DNA of 64,000 nucleotides from Phormidium tenue FACHB-886 (GCF_014764505.1 NZ_JACXWX010000017.1:61342-125341); one strand, 5' to 3'; shown: positions 36,841 to 45,440, counted from the first letter of the stretch. Program-made: numbers and translations. Notes: a model not told the origin generated them from the sequence alone.

Positions 36841-37854
36841 ATGACAAGTGATCTTACTCCTTATGTGCCTTTAATTGAAGCCACGGGGCTGACTCAGATC
36901 GATGCTATCTTAAGCAGGATCGTGCAGCAGGTGAAGTTAGGGTTAGGCGATCGTCTCTGGAGCTGTTATTTGGTCGGCAGCTACGCGGTAGGTGAAGCAG
37001 TCGCAACAAGCGATCTGGATATTGTGGTGGTTTGTAAGGGTAGCGCTAGCAGTGTTGAAAAGCAGAAGATCAGCGAGATTCAAGTTGAGTGCCAGCAGTT
37101 TAGCCCACTTGATATGGACCTGAAACTGCTCAGCGCAACGCATTTGCTGACGACAGGAGGGGTACGCTTTAAAACAGATAGCTTGCTGCTGCAGGGTGAG
37201 GATATTCGAGAAGCTGTGCCACAGAAACCTGTGAACGAGCATATTCGAGATAGTTTATATGCTCAATTCAATTTATTTGCACGGGTACGTCCTCATTTAG
37301 AGAAGTTAACGGTTCCGTTGGCTTATCCTGACTCTCAAGGATCGTTTTATGGATACGATCGACGGACGTTAAAAACAATGGATGGAGCTAGCCATTCAGC
37401 AATTAAAGATTTGACGCTAATTGTCTATGGAGCTGCTTACGCTTTGACATTGCTTCAAGCTAATCACTATGCAGGGACAGGCAGAAAAAGCGAAATTGCC
37501 CTACATTATCGTGACCAGATTGGCGATGAGTGGACATCTTTAGTTGAAGCGATCGATCACCAGTGTCGCAAGCAATGGGCTTATTTAATTCCTCATACTC
37601 AAGAGCAACAGCAGCAATTAAGAAAACTCTGCGAGCAAACCTTAGGATTTGAGAATTATTTTCTCGACAGGTATAAGAGCTACCTCCTGACCCATATCCC
37701 TCAAGCTGATCCCTTCATTCAATTGAAATATGTGCAGCAGTTAGGACGGCTTATTTATCCAGACCCAGACATCATTACTCTTCTCAAGACTCTTGAACAA
37801 AGCGGTGATTCTGACATTCGTAAAGCGGTAATGGAAACATTGCAGCATTACTAA
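36841..37854 (+). CDS. Nucleotidyltransferase-domain protein
   Basis: 337 residues. The Pol-beta-type nucleotidyltransferase motif is LVGSYAVGEAVATSDLDIVVV, that is GS-N9-SDLD, plus a third acidic site near DMDLKLL. Residues from about 130 on are helical and resemble the helical substrate domain of aminoglycoside or lincosamide adenylyltransferase-like proteins (GYDRRTLKTMDGASHSAIKD). Transfer of a nucleotide to a small molecule or protein is likely; the target is unknown. Co-transcription with the preceding membrane protein is likely. Confidence 0.8.
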   Translation: MTSDLTPYVPLIEATGLTQIDAILSRIVQQVKLGLGDRLWSCYLVGSYAVGEAVATSDLDIVVVCKGSASSVEKQKISEIQVECQQFSPLDMDLKLLSATHLLTTGGVRFKTDSLLLQGEDIREAVPQKPVNEHIRDSLYAQFNLFARVRPHLEKLTVPLAYPDSQGSFYGYDRRTLKTMDGASHSAIKDLTLIVYGAAYALTLLQANHYAGTGRKSEIALHYRDQIGDEWTSLVEAIDHQCRKQWAYLIPHTQEQQQQLRKLCEQTLGFENYFLDRYKSYLLTHIPQADPFIQLKYVQQLGRLIYPDPDIITLLKTLEQSGDSDIRKAVMETLQHY

Positions 37855-38088
37855 GGCGAAAATTCAGATTCTTATACCGATAGCTAGCTTTATCAAGGCA
37901 TTTCTGCGGGTGCGAAGCCTGTCCACAAAAATATCCTTGTTCTGGTTGCTGTGAGAGGTGCGCGATCATTTTTCTGCACAAATCGGTGAATCTAAAGTCA
38001 CATTGCTAAGCTGGAAATCTCAGCATTCAGTGTGAAGTTACACTTGCTAAGGCTTTTTAAGTTCACTGTTTTGGTAGCACCGATCGAA

Positions 38089-38472
38089 ATGATAATGCAG
38101 CAGAGATCTAGAGATTTCTTTGGAAAATTTTTCTGGAGCAGCACAGTTTTAGGAATCGCGCTTGGAATTCAACTACCCGCTGTGTCGCAACAATTGTCCA
38201 ATTCAAGCAGTCCTCCTTCAGATAATATCTATCACGAAAACGAGAACCTGGCAGATGATGCCGATATCTTTCCACGGATGGGAAAAATTGTAGGCAATGA
38301 GCAGGCGCAAACGAACTGTCGGATCGCCCCTTGGGGTAGAGTAGTAACCCGTTTTCCAGGCAATTCGTTCATGGAAATCGATCGCCGCCAGGTGGATAGC
38401 AATGGTGAATCGTGGTTTCGTACCAGTGATCGCAACTGCTGGATTCACGATAGCCGTATTGATTTGTTATAA
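38089..38472 (+). CDS. Secreted SH3-like domain protein
   Basis: 127 residues from ATG 38089; the frame extends back to GTG 38032 without a better start. A signal peptide (FFWSSTVLGIALGIQLPAVS) leads to a Ser/Pro/Asn-rich linker and a C-terminal bacterial SH3-like fold: TNCRIAPWGRVVTRFPGNS, then ESWFRTSDRNCWIHDSRI. Two cysteines in that fold likely pair. Such modules often bind peptidoglycan or metal. The lipoprotein gene follows 19 bases on, so an envelope role for both is plausible. Confidence 0.65.
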   Translation: MIMQQRSRDFFGKFFWSSTVLGIALGIQLPAVSQQLSNSSSPPSDNIYHENENLADDADIFPRMGKIVGNEQAQTNCRIAPWGRVVTRFPGNSFMEIDRRQVDSNGESWFRTSDRNCWIHDSRIDLL

Positions 38473-38491
38473 GCAATTAAGAGCAACCTAG

Positions 38492-39232
38492 ATGAACGCT
38501 AATACCAGGAAAATTCAAGCCATCGCTTTCTTTGCAGGCTGCCTGATGGTCAGTAGCACACTCACTGGATGTGCAACAGCTCAGCCTCCTGAATCAGTAA
38601 CGCCCACGCTATCCCCAACGGCACCCTCTCCGACTGCATCTGCCAGTCCAGTTGCATCGAGTCCTTTAGAAGTACAGCAATGGGCAACGATTTTGAAAGG
38701 TGAATTTGTGCAGGGGCTAACCTTTACCGCAGATGGCAGACTGTTGTATCAGGATAAAGTTCTGCTCGCAGAGATCCCAGTTAGCTATGTGAGTAATGGC
38801 GACATCACCTATGCGGAACGGTTGATGGTTTCTGATTCATCTCCATCGGGCAGATTTAACGTTGTAAAGGCGTGCGAAGGCACTACCAATCAATCGGGGT
38901 TGTGTTGGTCAGTGTTTTTGGTCGATCGCCAATCGCAAACGGGAAAGAGGGTGGATATCGCGAAATATGGTGGGCAAAACTGGGTGCAGTGGTCAGAGGA
39001 TGAACGATATGCCGTGTTTGCAGAATCGATGGAAGGAGTCACCTGGTTCGTCGCGCTGGACTTGCAGAGCGGAGAATCTAAGCTATTTGAGCAAACCTCT
39101 GCTACTGCTGATTTGAGCAGCTTCACTTGGGTAGACGATCGCACCTTTCAAGCCAATACTTTCTGTGACGATCGGGCAAACTGCACAGACTCGCCCTTTC
39201 GCGGCAGCATTTCTGCCTTATTCAGCCAGTAA
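38492..39232 (+). CDS. Putative lipoprotein of unknown function
   Basis: 246 residues. Lipoprotein signal with lipobox LTGCA, then a Pro/Ser/Thr linker (PTLSPTAPSPTASASPVASS) and a beta-rich domain with Trp-containing repeats (VQWSEDERYAVFAESMEG, SSFTWVDDRTFQANTFC) that look like propeller blades. Three or four cysteines could form disulfides (CEGTTNQSGLCWS, CDDRANC). It follows the SH3-like gene closely. No family recognised. Confidence 0.7.
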   Translation: MNANTRKIQAIAFFAGCLMVSSTLTGCATAQPPESVTPTLSPTAPSPTASASPVASSPLEVQQWATILKGEFVQGLTFTADGRLLYQDKVLLAEIPVSYVSNGDITYAERLMVSDSSPSGRFNVVKACEGTTNQSGLCWSVFLVDRQSQTGKRVDIAKYGGQNWVQWSEDERYAVFAESMEGVTWFVALDLQSGESKLFEQTSATADLSSFTWVDDRTFQANTFCDDRANCTDSPFRGSISALFSQ

Positions 39233-39281
39233 GTAGCTAGAAGGTGTTATGCACTTTGTACTGGCAACTCCACAAATCGTC

Positions 39282-39453
39282 TTAGCATCGGGATTGTTCA
39301 TTCGCTGGAGTCACCAACAGTTCTAACAAATGTTCTAATGTATCTACAGCGATGTGAACCTTACTCCCCTTTTGCGCTTCCCTCCGTCATAGCCTGCCCG
39401 TCCACCACTCTCAGGAGTAGACTGCAACGTGCGACTGTTGATAATGATGCCAG
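39282..39453 (-). pseudogene. IS5-family transposase relic
   Basis: Reading the minus strand, one frame gives [20 protein letters not shown] and DGGKRKRGV; after a frameshift the next gives [20 protein letters not shown]. This is the DDE-domain text of IS5-group transposases (usual form: [47 protein letters not shown]). Only about 57 codons remain, and no terminal repeats were found. It abuts the truncated SnoaL-like gene and overlaps its assigned start. Confidence 0.7.
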
Positions 39454-39776
39454 AAGGTTGTTCTTGTCGTCCTTTATTGCAATACGTCGGAGATGCTACG
39501 GTGAGAGAACGCGCGGAGAAGTGGCTCTCGTTGTATCCAGGCTCAATTGGTTACGAAATTCGAGACCTCAATGTTATGGCGGGCGGTGGTGTCGCCTTCA
39601 GCCATTATCTCTACCATGTCACCGGCACTTCAGCGGATGGAGGAAAAGTCGATATGTGGGTGCGGGCGATCACTTGCTTGCGTCAAATTGATGGTAGGTG
39701 GATGATTGTGCATGAGCATCAATCAGTGCCTTTTGACATTGAAACGGGCAAAGCGTCACTCAATCTCAAGCCGTGA
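39429..39776 (+). pseudogene. SnoaL-like (NTF2-fold) protein, N-terminus lost
   Basis: The frame from 39429 has 115 residues, but recognisable family sequence starts near [19 protein letters not shown] and runs through [40 protein letters not shown] and EHQSVPFDIETGKASLNLKP. Intact members have about 50 more residues at the N-terminus, including the first helix pair and the first catalytic-site residues. The missing part is replaced by the IS5 relic. GC content rises here relative to the flanks. Possibly still translated, but probably inactive. Confidence 0.65.
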
Positions 39777-39790
39777 GAGTCCCCAACACC

Positions 39791-39883
39791 GGACCAACAA
39801 GACGCCGCACCCGACCGCCGGAAGCTTCGACCGTCGTACCTCCCCGCTACGCTTCCGGCGGCGGGTGAGCTGGGTCGTCAGGC
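39791..39883 (+). repeat. attC-like imperfect hairpin
   Basis: Arms 39808-39825 and 39851-39867 pair over 17 bp, with a single unpaired A at 39814, around a 25-base loop. Outer blocks ACCAAC (39793) and GTCAGGC (39878) are near, not exact, matches to the RYYYAAC and GTTRRRY boxes of integron attC sites. An extrahelical base on one strand is an attC hallmark. It directly follows a SnoaL-like gene and precedes an acetyltransferase gene, both common cassette cargo. The GC content is far above the neighbourhood. Confidence 0.45.
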
Positions 39884-39955
39884 GGCAACAGAGTTCCGTG
39901 GCGCGGACATCGTGCGCAGAACGCTCGCTCGACTGCAGCTAGAGGGAAATGAAGA

Positions 39956-40513
39956 ATGGCGAATGACGATCGCACCAAGATAATTTTCAAGAGAACGCCG
40001 GAATCAGCGGTCATGTCGGCAAACATCAAACGAGCGATGGTAATCACCGCCAACCTCAACCGTTTGACGTACAACGATGCCGACGAAGTTCGCGCCTTGT
40101 TCAGCGATCTCATCGGCAAGAAGGTGGACGACAGCTTTCTATTGATCCCACCGTTCTACACAACTGGCGGGCTCGATATCAGTGTCGGTCGCAATGTTTT
40201 CGTAAATCAGAACTGCACTTTTTATGATCTTAGCGGTCTCGACATTGCCGACGATGTGATGATCGGACCGAACGTGAGCATCATCACGTCTGGTCATCCC
40301 ATTGAACCTTCTCAGCGGCGCGCCTTTGTAGTAGCAAAGCCTATTATGATCGAAAGAAACGTCTGGATCGCAGCCAACGCAACGATCATCGGCGGAGTGA
40401 CGGTAGGCGAAAACTCTGTTGTTGCGGCGGCTTCCATAGTCACTAGGGACGTTCCCCCGAATACTCTTGTTGGGGGAAATCCGGCGCGAGTCATTCGCTC
40501 GATTGGGAACTGA
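39956..40513 (+). CDS. Maltose/galactoside-type O-acetyltransferase (hexapeptide repeat)
   Basis: 185 residues, full length for the family. A short helical start (MAC-domain-like, KRAMVITANLNRLTYNDADE) is followed by left-handed beta-helix hexapeptide turns: GGLDISVGRNVFVNQNCTFY, IADDVMIGPNVSIITSGHPI with the catalytic His, IMIERNVWIAANATIIGGV and VGENSVVAAASIVTRDVPPN. It transfers acetyl from acetyl-CoA to sugar hydroxyls. Codon choice and GC content are unlike the flanking cyanobacterial genes, and hairpins lie on both sides, which suggests acquisition by transfer. Confidence 0.93.
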   Translation: MANDDRTKIIFKRTPESAVMSANIKRAMVITANLNRLTYNDADEVRALFSDLIGKKVDDSFLLIPPFYTTGGLDISVGRNVFVNQNCTFYDLSGLDIADDVMIGPNVSIITSGHPIEPSQRRAFVVAKPIMIERNVWIAANATIIGGVTVGENSVVAAASIVTRDVPPNTLVGGNPARVIRSIGN

Positions 40514-40517
40514 GAAA

Positions 40518-40589
40518 GCCAATGCCTCCCAGCAACCCTAGTGCGGCGGACGGTCGCAAGCCGCTAGTGGTATTGCAAAGGTTATTGGC
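40518..40589 (+). repeat. Second imperfect hairpin, cassette-boundary-like
   Basis: Outer arms GCCAAT (40518-40523) and ATTGGC (40584-40589) and inner arms GCGGC (40543-40547) and GCCGC (40560-40564) are complementary, with imperfect pairing between (CTAG on both sides). It follows the acetyltransferase stop by four bases, the position an attC site would take. Core boxes are weaker than in the first hairpin. Confidence 0.35.
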
Positions 40590-40780
40590 AGCCGCTGGCC
40601 ACAACCATTAGGTGTCTTTTCTCAAAAAAAATGCGCTGAATAGGTTGTTCGTTCCTGTAAGATTTTTACTGTAGAAAAGTTTGGAGAAATGCCAACACCG
40701 TTTCTAGAGAGAGCCTTCTAAGAAGTAGGAGGCTCTAGAGTGAACTAAAAGTATGGCTTTTCCTTAAAAGGCAAAATGAG

Positions 40781-41230
40781 ATGGCAGATTCAACAGATGT
40801 TTTATTGAAACTTTGTGAGCAGAGATGGGCTGAAGTGAAGCAAGCAGAGGATCAGAGATCAGCTCTCAGCAACATTATTCTTCTTATTGCTTCAGCTATA
40901 GTAGGAATCTTTACTCAAAAAGGACTTGACAAAAACAATCTACCGCTATCTCTGCTGCTTATTTTTCTAGGAGTTTACGGAGCGATCGGTGCTCGAAAAT
41001 ACCGGGAACGCATTCATTACAGCCTATCGATCATAAAACTCTATCGTGCCAAATTGGATAAGTTATATCCTGATGCACAAATTGAAGAATTGAGGATTCA
41101 AGCAAAAGAATTTCATGAGAAGCGTCACCCATTTATGACAAAAATTTATCCCAATCAGCTTTGGGTGGCGCTTCATACATCAATTGCTATTGCTGGCTGC
41201 ATTCTCACAATTTTTATCTTAAGTTTGTGA
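40781..41230 (+). CDS. Small membrane protein of unknown function
   Basis: 149 residues. A helical N-terminus (LLKLCEQRWAEVKQAEDQRS) precedes two close membrane segments (NIILLIASAIVGIFTQKGL, LPLSLLLIFLGVYGAIGARK). A charged cytoplasmic helix region comes next and a last membrane segment ends the protein (ALHTSIAIAGCILTIFILSL). The layout resembles small helical membrane proteins found beside defence or mobile genes, but I cannot assign a family. An imperfect 10-bp stem (40710-40719 with 40727-40736) lies in its leader. Confidence 0.6.
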   Translation: MADSTDVLLKLCEQRWAEVKQAEDQRSALSNIILLIASAIVGIFTQKGLDKNNLPLSLLLIFLGVYGAIGARKYRERIHYSLSIIKLYRAKLDKLYPDAQIEELRIQAKEFHEKRHPFMTKIYPNQLWVALHTSIAIAGCILTIFILSL

Positions 41231-41262
41231 TGAAAAAGGAAAAAGCGTAGGAATAATACTGA

Positions 41263-41472
41263 AGATTATTCAGGCACCTAACAAGTGCTAATCCAGAGTT
41301 TGATAGTATTACCGATCGTCTTACATGGATGGAAGCAGTTTCTAGAAAACACGGATCGACATCACTTGAAGAAGCTGAAGAACAGAGGGGATTCTTTAGA
41401 GAGCATCCTGAGTTGCACACCAACCGTATAAAGTTTGTTGGCTGCGTCCGAAACGTTACTCTCGACGGCTGA
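41263..41472 (+). other. Possible broken gene of unknown family
   Basis: An open frame without a good start reads NPEFDSITDRLTWMEAVSRK then HGSTSLEEAEEQRGFFREHP, and stops at 41470; the neighbouring frame continues RLNGIDYEAVNVSSRF and runs to 41687. The composition is coding-like, and the switch of frame at LDG/RLNG suggests a single frameshift. I do not recognise it. It could equally be two chance frames. Confidence 0.3.
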
Positions 41473-41744
41473 ACGGGATCGACTATGAAGCCGTGAACGT
41501 GTCAAGTAGGTTTACGACTTATGTTCTCAAAATGGCAACTGATTCTTTTCACCACAAACTATTCATCTTGACGAACAAGATGATCTTTTTTCTATCATTT
41601 GCGATGATTTTTTCGTATCTAAACATATGTGAAATTAGATTCAACCGACTATCCGAGTTGTCAATGCAATTTGTGTTTTCCTGCTAAATTGTCAAATAAT
41701 CGATGGCAATAAAGTTTCCAGTGTCAATTGACTGGCGATCTTCC

Positions 41745-42030
41745 AGTCCAGTACAGGCGGCAGTGACCCTTGGTCAACCCCACGATCCTGTAGAGGACAA
41801 CCAGGTGCGGACCTCGTTTGCCATTGAGAACACGCACCCAAGGGTCGGCTTAATTGGGATCTGAGGTCGGTGTACTCAAATGCCAAAACTTGCCAGGTTT
41901 CTCTAAGGTCGTTGAGTCAATCAAAATGCGGATGGGTAGTTTGGCATGCGGTGGATGAGTGACAATTTGTTGCAAAACCGCTTGACGGGTTGTTCGAATC
42001 ACACTCTGTATTGTGGATTAAATAAGACCG
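41745..42030 (-). pseudogene. DDE transposase relic (IS4/IS701-like)
   Basis: On the minus strand one frame reads VIRTTRQAVLQQIVTHPPHA, KLPIRILIDSTTLEKPGKFW, a stop, then ADPWVRVLNGKRGPHLVVLY. The blocks IDSTTLEKxGKF and PWVRVLNGKRGLHLVVLY are typical of a DDE transposase type widespread in cyanobacteria. In-frame stops, loss of the C-terminal half and lack of terminal repeats mark a dead fragment. It lies just beyond the IS6-type end that closes trpA. Confidence 0.65.
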
Positions 42031-42082
42031 GAGATTAAACTGCAGTCTGGAGTTGAGGATATTTTCAACGATCGGATCAAAG

Positions 42083-42123
42083 ATACATATCGTTTGTCAC
42101 TTAAAAGTTTTTGCGACAGAACC
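42083..42123 (+). repeat. IS6-type terminal repeat relic, copy B
   Basis: Matches copy A over ATCGTTTGTCA, T(T/G)AAAA and TGCGACAGAA, and ends in the full GCGACAGAACC terminus. On the minus strand this outer end continues the trpA reading frame and supplies its stop codon. Confidence 0.7.
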
Positions 42124-42924
42124 TATTGCTTCGCTATTTCGTAGATTCCGCATAAACACTTCTAATGCCGTTGCTCCTTGCTCAACATACAATCTCACGG
42201 CTTGGGTACCGATAATCGCTATATCAACTTGCCCTTTTAGTTGAGAAATGGCTGCTTGAGATTGAATGCCAAATCCGACGCCGATTGGAAGTTGAATCAA
42301 TGCACGAACAGATTCAATATAGCGATCAAATTGCGTTGGAAATTGTGTTTCATGTCCTGTTACACCCTTGCGAGCAGTACAGTAGATCATTCCACTTGTG
42401 CTTTCAGCAATCTGCTGTAACCGCTCAGAACTGCTATTCGGTGTGCATAAAAAGATTGTGGCAATGCACTGATGGTTACAGGCTGAAGCATATGTCCTAG
42501 CTTCTTCCGGTGGTAGATCAGGAATGATCATTCCGGCAATACCACAATTAGCAGCGGTCTGAACAAACTGCCTAACTCCATACTGATATACAACATTGTA
42601 GTAAGTCATAATAATAAATCGGGTCTGCCGATACTGCTTGGTGATCTCATCAGCAAAGCGAAGGCAATCATTGATCGTTGTTCCGGCTTGAATGGCTGAT
42701 TGATTTGCGTTCAGCAAGATGGAACCATCTGCGATCGCCTCGGAAAACGGGAACTGAAGTTCAATTAATTCGACTCCTGCCTTCGCGAGGGCATCGATCG
42801 CACAGTAATTATCCTGAAACGATGGATAGCCTAGTACTGTATGAGACATCAGTAAAATGTCTTGCTGCTGACGCTGTTCACTAATGAACTGTTCTAATGC
42901 AGTGGATGTGGATAGTGCTGTCAT
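42097..42924 (-). CDS. trpA: Tryptophan synthase alpha subunit, tail supplied by an IS end
   Basis: 275 residues, TIM barrel, AGGAAAA ribosome site. It cleaves indole-3-glycerol phosphate and passes indole to TrpB. The catalytic Glu lies in LIELQFPFSEA and the catalytic Asp in IADGS; family blocks include IPDLPPEEA and GVGFGIQSQAAISQL. The form LQFPFSEAIADG differs from the usual LGxPFSDPxADG, so this is a divergent TrpA. The last eight residues (GSVAKTFK) and the stop codon are encoded by the IS6-type terminal repeat at 42083-42123. It follows trpB by 19 bases. Confidence 0.93.
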   Translation of the reverse strand: MTALSTSTALEQFISEQRQQQDILLMSHTVLGYPSFQDNYCAIDALAKAGVELIELQFPFSEAIADGSILLNANQSAIQAGTTINDCLRFADEITKQYRQTRFIIMTYYNVVYQYGVRQFVQTAANCGIAGMIIPDLPPEEARTYASACNHQCIATIFLCTPNSSSERLQQIAESTSGMIYCTARKGVTGHETQFPTQFDRYIESVRALIQLPIGVGFGIQSQAAISQLKGQVDIAIIGTQAVRLYVEQGATALEVFMRNLRNSEAIGSVAKTFK

Positions 42925-42943
42925 TAATTTTTCCTGAGATACC

Positions 42944-44224
42944 TTATTTTGACGGATTGAACGAGGACACTTGATTGCTTAAAAATGCTTTCCATGCAGC
43001 ATCATCAAAAGCATTGGCGATCGTGAAAATATCTTTATCACCTCGTCCGGATTGGTTAATCACAATGCAGTCATTGGAAGTGTAATGAGGTGCATCTTTA
43101 AAGGCTTGCACAAACGCATGAACCGATTCTAGGGCGGGAATCAACCCTTCTTTACTCATGCACAATTGGCAGGTTTCAAGCACCTCTGCATCTGTTGCGG
43201 TTTTAACTTTAATGCGATCTGTTTGAGTCAAGTGAGCGAGAAGGGGTGAAACACCAATGTAGTCAAGTCCTGCTGCGACAGAATGGGTGTCTTGCATTTG
43301 TCCATCTTGGTTTTGCAGAAAATAGGTTTTATATCCCTGAGCGATCCCAACAGATGCATCAAACGATGCTAAGCGAGAGGCATGATGTGGTGTGTTGGTG
43401 CCCAATCCCCCTGCTTCTACCCCCACTAATTGCACCGATGCATCATCTAGAAATCCACTAAAAATCCCGATCGCATTGGAGCCTCCTCCGACACAGGCAT
43501 AAACTGCTGCCGGTAAGGTTCCAGCCTGTTGCAGAATTTGCGATCGTGCTTCCAGTCCAATCACAGATTGAAACCAAGCGACCATTTCTGGGAAAGGATG
43601 CGGACCACAGGCTGTTCCTAATAGGTAGTGCGTGGTGTCCATGTGAGTAGACCAATCCCGCAAAGCCTCATTCATCGCATCTTTAAGCGTTTGAGTTCCA
43701 GATAAAACAGGGACGACCTCTGCCCCCAACTTCTGCATCCAGAACACATTCGGATATTGCCGTTCAACATCGATCGCACCCATGTAAATGGTGCAGCTGA
43801 GCCCAAACTTGGCGGCAAGCGTGGCAGTTGCGACTCCATGCTGACCCGCCCCTGTTTCTGCGATCACTCGCGTCTTGCCCATTCGCTTAGCCAGCAGCAT
43901 TTGCCCCAGCCCGTTATTCAATTTGTGCGAACCCGTATGGTTTAGGTCTTCTCGCTTAATGAAAATTTTGGCACCCCCTAAATAACGAGTTAAACCTTCG
44001 GCATAGGTGAGGGGTGTCGGACGACCTGAATAGTTAGACAACAAGGCGATAAACTCACGCCAAAACGCCTGATCCTGTCTAGCGGCTTGATAGGCAGCGG
44101 TGACTGCCTCTAATGTTTCATGCAAAATTTCAGGCGTAAAGCGTCCGCCAAATTCACCGTAATATCCTTTCTGGCTCAATAGTTGGGGGGTAGCGATCGC
44201 CCCGATAGACGATGAGATAACCAT
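42944..44224 (-). CDS. trpB: Tryptophan synthase beta subunit
   Basis: 426 residues from ATG 44224; the frame reaches back to a TTG at 44293 but family sequence begins near GYYGEFGGRFTPE. PLP enzyme joining indole and serine. The Schiff-base lysine lies in HTGSHKLNNGLGQ, and the phosphate-binding loop is VGGGSNAIGIF. The other landmarks, ETGAGQHGVATAT and the C-terminal NQSGRGDKD, are present, placing it with TrpB1 enzymes that work with TrpA. Cyanobacteria usually scatter their trp genes; a trpBA operon facing a LysR gene is the arrangement of pseudomonads and suggests transfer or an extra copy. Confidence 0.96.
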   Translation of the reverse strand: MVISSSIGAIATPQLLSQKGYYGEFGGRFTPEILHETLEAVTAAYQAARQDQAFWREFIALLSNYSGRPTPLTYAEGLTRYLGGAKIFIKREDLNHTGSHKLNNGLGQMLLAKRMGKTRVIAETGAGQHGVATATLAAKFGLSCTIYMGAIDVERQYPNVFWMQKLGAEVVPVLSGTQTLKDAMNEALRDWSTHMDTTHYLLGTACGPHPFPEMVAWFQSVIGLEARSQILQQAGTLPAAVYACVGGGSNAIGIFSGFLDDASVQLVGVEAGGLGTNTPHHASRLASFDASVGIAQGYKTYFLQNQDGQMQDTHSVAAGLDYIGVSPLLAHLTQTDRIKVKTATDAEVLETCQLCMSKEGLIPALESVHAFVQAFKDAPHYTSNDCIVINQSGRGDKDIFTIANAFDDAAWKAFLSNQVSSFNPSK

Positions 44225-44311
44225 AATGCTGTGCTGTTTCAATCCAGTGAACTGTCTATTGAAACGATAAGAGCAGGATTCTAATATGTCCAATATTGGT
44301 TAGATCGCCAC

Positions 44312-44332
44312 ACTATACTTTTGAGATATAGT
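44312..44332. promoter_or_regulatory. Candidate LysR-type binding site
   Basis: ACTATA-N9-TATAGT, a perfect dyad in the 134-base gap between trpB and the divergent LysR gene, 27 bases before the latter's start. A second short palindrome, CCAATATTGG, is at 44290-44299. Both fit the place where a TrpI-like regulator would bind to control trpBA and itself. Confidence 0.55.
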
Positions 44333-44358
44333 CGTAAAATAAGCTGTGAATTTTAACG

Positions 44359-45285
44359 ATGGAACTACGGCACCTGCGATACTTCATCATGGTTGCAGAA
44401 GAGCTAAATTTCAGTCGAGCGGCTGAGCGATTACACATGGCTCAGCCCCCTCTGAGTCAGCAAATTCGTGCGTTGGAAATCGAACTCGGTGTCCAGTTGT
44501 TTGAACGGGATAAGCGCCCGCTTCACTTAACCTATGCGGGGCAAGCATTTCTAAAGCAGGCGCAGTTGGTTTTGACTCAAGTTGAACAGGCAACTCTGAT
44601 TGCTCAACAAGCCAATCGAGGAGAAGTCGGACACTTAGCGATCGGGTTCAACAGCACCGTGACTCAAAGTGTTTTGCCAGCGATTCTGAACGTCTTTCAA
44701 ACTCGATTTCCACAGGTTAAGTTGAGCTTATGCGAACTGGATTCTCAAACGCAAATTCAACGGCTCAGCGATCGCACCATTGATTGTGGTTTCCTCAATG
44801 CCCCTATCTCAAGCAATGGCGATCTGAGTTTTCTGTCTGTTCTCAAGGAGCCATTAATTGTCGCCATCCATCACGAGCATCCACTCCTCTCTCACCGGCA
44901 AATTCCCCTCAAGGCACTGAGTCAAGAGCCCTTTATTTTGCCCCCCTCTCATCTAGGGCAAGGGTTTTATCATCAAGTCCTGCACCTTTGCCAGGATAAT
45001 GGGTTTATCCCAACTGTAGTGCAACAAGCCCGGTGGCTACAAACAGCATTAGGTTTAGTTGCTGGAAGAATCGGGGTTGCACTCGTGCCAGCCTCAATGC
45101 AGAATCTGCAGCGGGTTGGGGTGGTCTACAAGGATATACAGCCTACGTTTGAGATTGAGACTCTTGCTGTGTGGTGCTCCCATAATCCATCGCCTGTGCT
45201 GCGCGAGTTTATTCAGGTAATCCGTCACTACTTAGGGAATGGCAATAATGCGATACCGTTGACGAATCAAACCGAGAAAAATTGA
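44359..45285 (+). CDS. LysR-family regulator, probably of trpBA
   Basis: 308 residues. The N-terminal winged helix is MELRHLRYFIMVAEELNFSR, AAERLHMAQPPLSQQIRALE, and the periplasmic-binding-like effector domain starts near GHLAIGFNSTVTQSVLP. The sequence is typical of the BenM/CatM-like subgroup. It is transcribed away from trpBA with a 134-base shared promoter region, the same geometry as TrpI/trpBA in Pseudomonas, in which indoleglycerol phosphate is the inducer. Control of trpBA is therefore likely, by position. Confidence 0.92.
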   Translation: MELRHLRYFIMVAEELNFSRAAERLHMAQPPLSQQIRALEIELGVQLFERDKRPLHLTYAGQAFLKQAQLVLTQVEQATLIAQQANRGEVGHLAIGFNSTVTQSVLPAILNVFQTRFPQVKLSLCELDSQTQIQRLSDRTIDCGFLNAPISSNGDLSFLSVLKEPLIVAIHHEHPLLSHRQIPLKALSQEPFILPPSHLGQGFYHQVLHLCQDNGFIPTVVQQARWLQTALGLVAGRIGVALVPASMQNLQRVGVVYKDIQPTFEIETLAVWCSHNPSPVLREFIQVIRHYLGNGNNAIPLTNQTEKN

Positions 45286-45440
45286 ATCCCTTGAAAGAAA
45301 TTATCAGAACTGAGTATTCAGATCTCGTCTGGTTTTTATAAATATATCTTTCCTTCTCTTTCCTTTGTTAAGCAGCTTGAAAGATCGCTTGTGGTTCGCT
45401 AACTTGTTTTATAAATCAGAGACTTCCTATTTGAGCTGTG

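Noticed and set aside
43246..43290. Match to CTGCGACAGAA in trpB as another IS end
   Set aside because: Only the short tip matches and it encodes conserved TrpB sequence.
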